64,000 nt of DNA from JAXLYX01 sp046351215 (GTDB lineage Bacteria > Myxococcota_A > Polyangia > Polyangiales > Houyiibacteriaceae): contig JAXLYX010000006.1 of NCBI GenBank assembly GCA_046351215.1, forward strand, positions 496,001 to 560,000, given 5' to 3'. How positions within the stretch are numbered: position 1 is the first letter of the stretch; the number at the start of each line of letters is the position of its first letter. The notes under the pieces were generated by a model. That model had not been told where the DNA came from and did no database searches. It was given only the letters and a program-made list of their open reading frames with translations. Below are positions 1 through 10,100 of this stretch, one piece after another. The translations under genes were made by a program, and so were the position numbers.

Positions 1-447
1 CGTGATCTGCTCGCTGCGATCGAAGTAGGCCATGAAGGCGCTCGCGAGCTTCCCGTCCTCCGGGATGGCGACGGTGCCCGTGTGGTTCTGGCCGGTCGGC
101 AGGCTCCGCGTGAGCTGGAGGAGGGCGCCCTCGCCCGCGAGGTCGACCGTGCGGGTCGAGCGGCCCTTCTTGAGGAGGCCGCGGGCCCAGCCGTCCGGAT
201 GGCTGTCGCCGACCAGCTGCCCGGTGTCCCCGGCGCCCCGGAGCAGGCCTTGCACCCGCAGGGTCGGGGCCATGGTCTCCCGGTAGAGGATCGCCCCGGT
301 GACGAGCTCGCCCAGGATCCGGGCGTCCTCCCCTCGGGCCTCCTGGGCTCGGACCACCCCGGCGACGGTGTCGGTGGTCCGGGCGGCGACGATCCGGAAG
401 GCCCCGTCGTTGGTCATGGCTCGGACGACGTGGTCGGCGGCTGGCAT
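1..447 (-). CDS. hslO: Hsp33 redox-regulated chaperone, N-terminal part (cut by left edge)
   Basis: The frame opens at ATG 447 and reads without a stop into the left edge, giving 149 codons. Hsp33 is a cytosolic holdase switched on by oxidation. The visible part matches its N-terminal domain: after a start region MPAADHVVRAMTNDGAFR comes the run RILGELVTGAILYRETM, and it ends at YFDRSEQIT, which corresponds to the family's conserved Y-F-x-x-SEQ segment. The C-terminal zinc/redox switch (CxC and CxxC) would lie beyond base 1, so activity cannot be judged. A second in-frame ATG at 417 is possible, but the first start gives the usual N-terminal length. It is divergent from rpsT and shares a 121-base upstream region with it. 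Confidence 0.85.
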   Translation of the reverse strand, partial: MPAADHVVRAMTNDGAFRIVAARTTDTVAGVVRAQEARGEDARILGELVTGAILYRETMAPTLRVQGLLRGAGDTGQLVGDSHPDGWARGLLKKGRSTRTVDLAGEGALLQLTRSLPTGQNHTGTVAIPEDGKLASAFMAYFDRSEQIT

Positions 448-512
448 GGGCGGGCGATACCACGGACCGGGGGGGGAGGGCGAATCCCGGGCAGGCGGGA
501 GGGGGGGCGCGC

Positions 513-541
513 TTGACACGGCCTCCCGGCCCCGCTAAACC
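513..541 (+). promoter_or_regulatory. Sigma-70-like promoter of rpsT
   Basis: A perfect TTGACA at 513-518 is followed by exactly 17 bases and TAAACC at 536-541. Transcription would start near 548, leaving a leader of about 20 bases that carries the GGAG ribosome binding site at 556-559, nine bases before the GTG start of rpsT. Confidence 0.6.
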
Positions 542-568
542 CCGCATCCTCTTTCGGAGTAGAGCGAC

Positions 569-829
569 GTGGCCAATCACGAGTCCAGCAAGAAGCGCAT
601 CCGCCAGACCGAGAAGCGTACGGCGCGCAACAAGCACATCCGTTCGACCGTTCGTTCGAGCGTGAAGGCCGTTCGCACCGCGATCGAGGCGAAGGACGGA
701 ACGACGGCCCGCACGGCCCTCGCGACGGCCGTCCGCCGTATCGACAGCGCGGTCTCGAAGGGCGTGTACCCGCGCGCGACCGGCTCGCGGTACATCTCGC
801 GCCTGTCCGCTCAGGTCGCGGCTCTCTGA
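569..829 (+). CDS. rpsT: 30S ribosomal protein S20
   Basis: This 86-residue basic protein begins MANHESSKKRIRQTEKRT, which matches S20, the small-subunit protein that binds 16S rRNA during early 30S assembly. Length and Lys/Arg content are typical of the family. It starts with GTG, supported by GGAG at 556-559. It is monocistronic: a strong promoter sits 28 bases upstream and a hairpin terminator follows directly after the stop codon. Nothing looks unusual. Confidence 0.97.
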   Translation: MANHESSKKRIRQTEKRTARNKHIRSTVRSSVKAVRTAIEAKDGTTARTALATAVRRIDSAVSKGVYPRATGSRYISRLSAQVAAL

Positions 830-832
830 AGC

Positions 833-878
833 CCCGGCGACCGAGTCGCACCCGGCACGCTCCGCGTCGCCGGGTTTT
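833..878 (+). terminator. Rho-independent terminator of rpsT
   Basis: A perfect 9-bp stem, CCCGGCGAC (833-841) with GTCGCCGGG (866-874), is followed by TTTT, then CG and a second TTTT. The T tracts are on the plus strand only, so it ends rpsT rather than the convergent holA. Confidence 0.8.
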
Positions 879-925
879 CGCTTTTCCGTCGGCGCGGAGC
901 CGCGCGGCAGGAGGCGCTCCCTCGC

Positions 926-1924
926 TCAGCCGGCGCGGCAGAGGTCGAGCACCGCTTCCGTGATCAGCACGTCCGGCGGGACCTTGCTCCCCTTGAGGAG
1001 CCGATCGGTCCGGGAGAGGGTGGCGAAGGTCCGGCCCAGCTGAGGCAGGCTGAAGCGCCTGGCCGCCTCCGTGAGCTCGCCGGCCTTGAAAGGTGGGGCT
1101 CCCGCCGCGGCGGCCGCCTCGGCGCCCTTGAGGCCGTTGGCGAGCGCCTCGCGCATCTTCGCGACCATGCGGATCTGGCGGGCGAGCATCGAGAGGATGC
1201 GCAGGGGGGGCTCCTGGTCGGCGAGGAGCGAGGCGAGGGCTGGGACGGCCCGCCGGGCGTCGCGCGCGCTGACGGCGTCGACGAGGGCCCAGATCGTCTC
1301 CGTGCGGATGCGCGTCACGCAGGCTTCGATCGCGGGGACGTCGATCGGGTTGCCGGCGCCGACGAAGAGCGAGAGCCGCTCGAGGGCGTCGTCGAGGGCC
1401 GAGAGATCGTCGCCGATCGCGTCGAGGAGGGCCTGGGTCGCGTCCGGGGCGAGGAGATGGCCGCGGGAGCGCGCCTCCTGCTGCGCGAACCCCGCGAGCG
1501 CCGCGCCCTTGAGCGTGGCCACGTCGACGAGCACGCCCGCCTTCTTCGCGGCCTTCGGGAGCTTGCCCCGGCCGTCGAGCTTCGCCGCCGTCATCACGAG
1601 GCAGGTCGAGGGCGAGGGCTTCTCGACGTAGCCGACGAGGCCGTCCTGCTCGGACGCCGTCATCTGATCGACGCCGCGCACGAGGACGAAGCGCGTGCTC
1701 GCCATCATCGGCAGGGTGTTCGCGGCCGAGACGATCGCCTCCGCCTTCGTGCCCTGGCCGTGGAAGAGATCCTCGTTGAAGCCGGCGATGCCGTCCGCGA
1801 TCGCGGCCTTCCGCAGGTACGAGACCGCTCGATCGAGCAGGAAGGTCTCTTCCCCGACCAGGAGGTGCACCGGGCCGAATTCTCCCTTCCGGGCGCCCGC
1901 GATGAGCTTCTGGATGTCCGTCAC
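926..1924 (-). CDS. holA: DNA polymerase III subunit delta
   Basis: The 332-residue protein has the length and layout of HolA, the clamp-loader subunit that opens the beta sliding clamp. The N-terminal part (HLLVGEETFLLDRAVSYL) is the typical delta opening with the partner loop, followed by the LPMMASTRFVLVRGVDQM strand region. The C-terminal helical collar contains LLKGSKVPPDVLITEAVL, characteristic of the family. It starts ATG at 1924, seven bases after the stop of the secreted-protein gene at 1932, so the two are probably co-transcribed. In many proteobacteria the gene before holA is lptE; here it is not an obvious lipoprotein. Confidence 0.93.
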   Translation of the reverse strand: MTDIQKLIAGARKGEFGPVHLLVGEETFLLDRAVSYLRKAAIADGIAGFNEDLFHGQGTKAEAIVSAANTLPMMASTRFVLVRGVDQMTASEQDGLVGYVEKPSPSTCLVMTAAKLDGRGKLPKAAKKAGVLVDVATLKGAALAGFAQQEARSRGHLLAPDATQALLDAIGDDLSALDDALERLSLFVGAGNPIDVPAIEACVTRIRTETIWALVDAVSARDARRAVPALASLLADQEPPLRILSMLARQIRMVAKMREALANGLKGAEAAAAAGAPPFKAGELTEAARRFSLPQLGRTFATLSRTDRLLKGSKVPPDVLITEAVLDLCRAG

Positions 1925-1931
1925 GGGCTGC

Positions 1932-2510
1932 TCAGCGGCCGCCCGTCGGGTGCTCGGGATCGGGCTGCGTGAAGTCGAGCTCGTTGTTCACCTGCTCGAC
2001 CTCGCCGACGAGGCGGGTGCGGGCCTTGCCGACTTCCTGGCGGCGGACCGTGACGCGGATCTCGAGATCGCGGTTCGGCCGGAACCGCGGCCGCTCGAGG
2101 TGCACGGGCTGCACGAACGTCGTCTCCTGGCGGTTGTTCACCATGACGTTCATCGGCGGGCTGATGAAGTCCGAGGCGCCGCCGGTCACGTCGTAGAAGA
2201 GGATCGAGTACTCGAGATCGCCGAGGGGGCGGTTGAACGAGATCACGAGCGTCCCGTCCCAGCGGCGCTCGCGGATCGGCTTGTCCGTGATCTCCTGGAA
2301 GCTCCGGGCCTGGTGCGAGCGGGCGTAGCGGAGCAGCTGCTGCACCGTGGGGAGGTTCCGGGGGACGTTGCCCTGCACGAGGTAGATGGTCGCGCGGAGG
2401 CCGCCCTGGGCGGCGGCCGTGGGCAGGACGGCCGCGATCGCCATTCCGAGCGCGAGGAAGAGCGTCAGGGCGGAGAGGCGGCGGGAGGGGAACCGGGACT
2501 GCGTTCGCAT
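1932..2510 (-). CDS. Secreted protein of unknown function, upstream of holA
   Basis: A 192-residue protein. The ATG at 2510 is preferred over a longer frame because it gives a clean signal peptide: basic MRTQSRFPSRR, then the hydrophobic stretch LSALTLFLALGMAIAAVLPT ending near AAA, with GAGG just upstream. The mature part has alternating hydrophobic strands (TLVISFNRPLGDLEYSILFY, LEIRVTVRRQEV), which suggests a small beta-sandwich in the periplasm. There is no lipobox cysteine, so it is not a canonical LptE despite sitting directly before holA. Function not recognised. A -10-like TATCGT lies at 2533-2538 on the minus strand. Confidence 0.6.
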   Translation of the reverse strand: MRTQSRFPSRRLSALTLFLALGMAIAAVLPTAAAQGGLRATIYLVQGNVPRNLPTVQQLLRYARSHQARSFQEITDKPIRERRWDGTLVISFNRPLGDLEYSILFYDVTGGASDFISPPMNVMVNNRQETTFVQPVHLERPRFRPNRDLEIRVTVRRQEVGKARTRLVGEVEQVNNELDFTQPDPEHPTGGR

Positions 2511-2674
2511 GGGAAGACCTCGAGGGGAAGGGACGATACCCGAACGGTCCCGATTCGTCACCGCGCCGGGCTTCGCGCGCACGTGTCCCCGGACGGTGGC
2601 CGAAAAGTGGACGGTCGGGCGGGCGGACCGGTATGGGCCGGTGTGGCGGGCGCTCTCCCGTCCCGGAGGAGTGG

Positions 2675-5134
<2,460 letters not shown>

Positions 5135-5923
5135 CGGAGAGCGCGGCCTCGATCGCGCGCGCGCGGTCGTCGGGCAGGCCGCGCGCCTCGGCGCACGCGA
5201 GGATCGCGGGCGCGGCTCCGTCGTAGGCGGCGAGGACCTCGGGCGCGACCGAGGCGATCGCGCGTCGATGCGCGGCCACCGTCTCGGCGTCGCCCCTCGC
5301 GATCGGGCCCGTGAGCGCGTTCGGCACGCCGACGTGCTCGACGTTCGAGACCACGGTGCGGAGCAGGCCCGCGAGCGCTCGTTCGGCCGCGCGGCGATCC
5401 GCGCCCAGCGCCTCGAGGAGCGCCACGGCGGCGTGCACGAGCCCCACCGTTCCGTTCGCGGCGAGGGCCGCGGCGGCGTGGTAGGCGGGTCCCTGCAGCG
5501 GGGCCACGAGGGCGCGCGCACCGACCGCGCGGGCGAGACCGCGCGCGGCTCGGACCGCCTTCGCGTCCCCCGAGATCACGAAGGTCGAGCCCGCGAGCGA
5601 GGGCGGACGCTTGCGATCGGCGAACGAGACGAGCGGATGCATCGCCGCGACCGAGGCGCCGTGCGCGCGCGCCGTGGCCAGCTCTTCGGCCGTGCGCGCG
5701 CCCGCGGCGTGGAGCAGGATCGCGCCCTTCGGCAGGGCCTCCGCGAGACGAGCGGCGACCTCGGCGATCCGCGCGTCGGGGACCGCGAGCACGACGACGC
5801 GCGCGCCCTCGAGGGCCCGGAGCGGAGTCTCGCGCCCCGCGACGAGCCGGCACATCCGACCCGAGGCGACGAGCGCACGGTGGAGCGTGGTCCCGAGCGC
5901 GCCACGTCCGACGACGACCGTGG

Positions 5924-6502
5924 TCACGGCGCCGAGCCTCCGTAGAGGCCATGGGCGCGCAGGTAGGCGAGCACCTCGTTCGGGACCAGCCCGTCGACGC
6001 TCTCGCCGTTCTCGAGCCGAGCCCGGATCTCCGTCGAGCTCACCGCGGGGAAGTCGACGCTCGCGCCGGGCGGGCGCGGATACCCGACGCGCCCCACCCA
6101 GAGCGGCGGCGCGATCGCCTCGATCGCGTCCCAGCGATGCCACCGATGGGTCTCGGCGGCGATGTCGGCGCCCACGACGAGACGGAGCTCCGCGTCGGGG
6201 TGCGCCTCCGAGAGGGCCTCGAGCGTGTGGAGGGTCCGACTCGGCTCGCCGAGCGTGGCCTCGAGGGCGGAGACCTCGGTGCGCGGCAGGAGCGAAGCGA
6301 CGATCCCGCACATCGCCACGCGATGCTCGAAGCTCGCGCGCGCGCCCTTGCCGAGGGCGTGTCGGTAGGTCGGGACGAGGAGCAGTCGATCGATCGGCGC
6401 GGACGTCGCGACCCAGGCCGAGACCAGGAAATGGCCGACGTGCGGGGGATCGAAGCTGCCGCCGTAGACGGCGATGCGCTCCTTCGGCGGATGCGAGCTC
6501 AC
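5924..6502 (-). CDS. nadD: Nicotinate-nucleotide adenylyltransferase
   Basis: A 192-residue NadD, which adenylylates nicotinate mononucleotide in NAD synthesis. The nucleotidyltransferase signature GGSFDPPHVGHF is near the N-terminus (residues 14-25) and the second signature SSTEIRARL is in the C-terminal part, both as expected. GTG at 6502 overlaps the upstream stop (6499-6501) as GTGA, and its own stop overlaps the next start the same way. nadD is often near proA, obgE and rsfS; here it is instead translationally coupled between a degenerate phosphoesterase-like protein and a DUF2520 protein. Confidence 0.93.
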   Translation of the reverse strand: MSSHPPKERIAVYGGSFDPPHVGHFLVSAWVATSAPIDRLLLVPTYRHALGKGARASFEHRVAMCGIVASLLPRTEVSALEATLGEPSRTLHTLEALSEAHPDAELRLVVGADIAAETHRWHRWDAIEAIAPPLWVGRVGYPRPPGASVDFPAVSSTEIRARLENGESVDGLVPNEVLAYLRAHGLYGGSAP

Positions 6503-7098
6503 GAGGCGACCGTGAGCTTGGCGGAGCGCTGCCCCAGCGTCTCGCGTAGGATCGGCGTCCCCTCGAGGTCGAAGACCGAGACGGTCACGCGTCCCTCGTC
6601 CTCGATCTCGACGACGCCGACGCGTCCGCTCTCGAGCGGACCGGGGGAGAAGAACGCGCGCGGGCCGAACTTCCGCAGCAGCATCTCCTTCGACTGGCCG
6701 TAGACGAGGAGGTGCGAGTTCGCGATGTCCTCCTCGTCGAGGACGGCCTTGTCGTGGACCAGCACGACGATGCGATCGTCGAGGAGCTCGACGGCGCGTG
6801 CGGGCGGCTTCGGGATCTTGCGGATGCGCTCGAGGCGCGCGACCTGCACGTCCGCCTCGAGGAGTCCCTCGATCGCCGCCGGCGAGCCGCCGAGCGCGAG
6901 CTCCACCGCGCGGTCCTCGAAGGACTTGCCCGCCCCGCCGCCGAGCTCCGAGAGCCAGGCCTGCGCGATGCGATCGACGACGTCGTCGACGCCGAGGTAG
7001 ACGAGCTGATCGCAGGCGGCGTCCCCCAAGAGGAATTCCGCCGCCTCGCGGAAGGCATCGACGTTTCCCGAAGCGGGTCCGACGATCCCGAGACGCAT
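6499..7098 (-). CDS. Metallophosphoesterase-like protein lacking metal ligands
   Basis: A 199-residue protein. MRLGIVGPASGNVDAFREA resembles the opening of YfcE-type phosphoesterases (MRIGVISDTHGN), but the D-x-H metal ligands are replaced by GPASG. LVYLGVDDVVDRI resembles the GD block. Near the C-terminus LLVYGQSKE and FFSPGPL occupy the places of the GHTH and NPGS motifs, again without histidines. The fold is therefore inferred to be a calcineurin-like phosphoesterase that has lost catalysis. This is an alignment by eye. It follows TPR protein 1 by three bases and overlaps nadD by four, so it belongs to that operon. The function could be scaffolding or nucleotide sensing; unknown. Confidence 0.7.
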   Translation of the reverse strand: MRLGIVGPASGNVDAFREAAEFLLGDAACDQLVYLGVDDVVDRIAQAWLSELGGGAGKSFEDRAVELALGGSPAAIEGLLEADVQVARLERIRKIPKPPARAVELLDDRIVVLVHDKAVLDEEDIANSHLLVYGQSKEMLLRKFGPRAFFSPGPLESGRVGVVEIEDEGRVTVSVFDLEGTPILRETLGQRSAKLTVAS

Positions 7099-7101
7099 GG
7101 C

Positions 7102-10100
7102 CTAGAGCCGATCCGCCCCGGCCCGGTGCCGAGCGTCGAAGTAGGCGTCCGAGATGGCGAACTGGATGAGCGACCAGGCCTCGGGCATGCCGCGCACGAG
7201 GCTGCAGCGCTGGGCCGGGGAGGCGTTGCCGGGGATCGGCTTGCCGGCGAGCTCGAGGAGCGACGTGATCGCCAGGATCGGCGAGCCCGTCGCGAGAACG
7301 GCCGCCCGGTCGCCGAGCTCCGCGGCCGCGAGGCCGAGGCGCTGGGCGTCGAAGCCCTGCCTTCCGCTCATCTCGAGCGCGAGCGCGCCGAGCTCGCTCT
7401 TGGCCTTGCGCCCTAGGTTCCGCGCGAGTCGCCGGCTCATGTCGTCGAGCTGCGCCGCATCGAGCCCATCGGCGGAATGAGACGGATCGAAGCACTTCAC
7501 GAGGCCGTGGAGGGCCAGCGAGAGCAACCCGGGCTGCATGCGGAGGGCGACCGAGAGACCGGCGGAGGCGACCTTCAGCGCTCGGAAGAGGAGGAACGTG
7601 CGCTCGCCCTCCTTGAGCAGCGTCGGGAGATCCCGGCCCACGACGATGGTCACGGGCGCGTCCGAGACCGGCACGCAGATGCGCGGAGCGGCTCCGGTCA
7701 CGAGGACCTGGACGTCCGAGAGACCGAACCACTGCCCGAGGCGGTTGGCCTCCTGACGGATCGGGTGCTCCTTCGGGAGCTTCTCGGCGCGCCACTGCTT
7801 CGCGTCGAAGGGAAGGGTGCGCTCGAAGACCTCGCTCGCGAGCTTGAACACCTGGAGCGCGGCCGGCGACAGGTGGCGCGGGGCGAGCAGCTCGTCGAGC
7901 TCCGGAGAAGCCGCGCCCTTGCCGGCGCCCGGGACGTTGCCCTGGGCGTCGAGGTGACGCGCGAGCTCGGTGTCCACGATGCCGAGCGCGAAGGCCGCCG
8001 AGGCGGTCGCGCGTGCCGCGTCGTTGCGGCCCCGCAGATCCATGATCTGCACGAGGCCGTGCCAGAGCGCGAGCTCCGTCGGCTTGTCGTCGATGCCCTT
8101 GCGGTAGTCGGCCACCGCACGGTTCAGGTGCATGCTGAGCGCCGACTGCGCGTTCTGCCGCTTGTAGAACTCCGCGAGCGTGACGACGATCTCGGTATCC
8201 GTCGGCTTCTCGCGCCGGAGCTGCTCGAGGACCGACTCCGCCTTGCGCGCGTCGCTCGACTTCTCGAAGCCGTCCGCGAGCAGGAGCCGGAGCGGACGCA
8301 GACGCGGCTCGCCGGCCGCGACCGCCGAGAGCTCCTGGTACGCCTCGACCGCCTCGTTCATCTGGGCGTGTCGGATGTGCAGCCGCACGAGGCGCTCGAG
8401 GGCCTCCTTGTCCTGCGGAACCAGCTTCAGGACGCGTCGGAACGCGGCTTCGGCGCGGCGCGCGTCGGGCATGTGGAGGTCGTAGATGTCGCCGAGGGAC
8501 ATGAAGACCCACCGGAGCTCCTCGCGGTCCTGGCGCACGCGGGCGATGCGGATCAGGGCCTCGGCGGCCGAGCGATGGTCGTCGTCCTGCATCGACAGCT
8601 CGGCGTAACGCTTGAGCGAGTCGACGTCGTCCGGCGTCAGCTCGAGCGCGCGCCTCAGGGCGTCGCGGGCGTCGGTACGGTCGCCGAGCTGCTCGGCGAG
8701 CCCGGCGCGACGCGCATGCAGGGAGGCGACGAGCGTGGCGTCGCCGCCGGCCGCGATGCGGGCGTCGTAGAGCGCGACGAGGCCGGACGGATTGTCGCGC
8801 TTCTTGAGGATGGCCTCCGCCCGCTCGAACGCGTCGAGGTAGGCCACGTCGATGGCGGCGACCTTCTCGTAGCAGGCGAGCGCACGGTCGAGATCGCGCG
8901 CACCGTCCTGCCAGAGGACGCCGGCGCGGTGATGGAGGCTCGCGGCGCGGCCCCGCACGCGCGCGTTCGCGGCGGCGCGCTCGAAGGCGCTCGCGGCGGA
9001 ATGGGCGTCGCCCGCGCGCTCGAGGTAGACGCCGAGGGCTTCGTGCGCCGTCGGATGATCCGGGGCGAGATCGGCTGCTTCCTTCAGCAGGCGTGCGGCG
9101 GGACCGGGGCCCTCGAGGACGTCGAGGCTCTCCGCCATTCGCAGCGCCAGGGCCACGCGCTCGTGGGGATCCGTCGTGGTCTCGTAGAGGCGGCGCTCGG
9201 CCTCGAGCGTGGCGACCCGGTCGCGGGTCGCGACGCCCATGCCCTCGATCATCTGGAGAAGGCGACGGCTGCGCGTGCCCCGGTCGAGCGCGGCGCGCAG
9301 GAGGGGATCGGCCGCGCCGGCCACGTCGGGGACCGACGCGAGGCGCAGGCGCACGGCCATCCGCGCATGCGCGGAGGCGTCGGGATCGCTCTTCACGGCG
9401 TCGGCGAGCGCGCTCTCGAGGTCGAGGAGATCGGCCGTCGCATCGCGATCCATCGCGTGGCGCTCGAGGGCGCGCAGCGTGGGCAGGTGAGCCGCCGCGA
9501 TCTCGCGCACGCCGGCGAGGGTGAGCATCGCGCCCGTCTCGTCGCCCCGCTCGTGGAGGTCGAGGTCCGCGAGCGCCAGGAGAGAGCGCGCACGCGACGG
9601 CTCGTCGGACGCCGAACGCACGCGATGGAAGAGGCGCTCGGCCGTCCGCGCGATCTCGCCCGCCGTGAGCTCCGCGCGCAGGAGGCCGCGCGCCGCGAAC
9701 GCATCGTCGGGGCGCTCCGCGAGCTCCTCGCGGAGCATGGTCGCGGCCTCGGCGGGATCGCCGCTCGCGGCGCGGAGGGCCGCCGCCGTGACCCGGAGCC
9801 CCGAGCGCGTCGTGGGCCCGGCGAGTCCGGCGAGGGCGGTCAGGGCGTCGGCCCGCGTCTGGGCCGCGGCCTCGGGATGGGACGCGAGGCGTTCGAGGAC
9901 GATCGGATCGTCCGGGAGCATCGAGCGCCACTGCTGGAGGGCCGGGAGCTCGGCCTCCTCGTGGGCGAGCGAGGCCACCACCGCGGCCGCGCGCGCGGAG
10001 GGATCCTCGGCGATCGCGGCGAGACGCTCGTTCACCTCGCGGCGGAGCTCGGGATCGGCGCCGAGCTCGGGGCGGCGCTCGAGCATCCAGGCCGGCGGGG

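Noticed and set aside
1932..2510. LptE, which often precedes holA
   Set aside because: There is no lipobox cysteine and the protein has an ordinary signal peptide; similarity to LptE cannot be seen.
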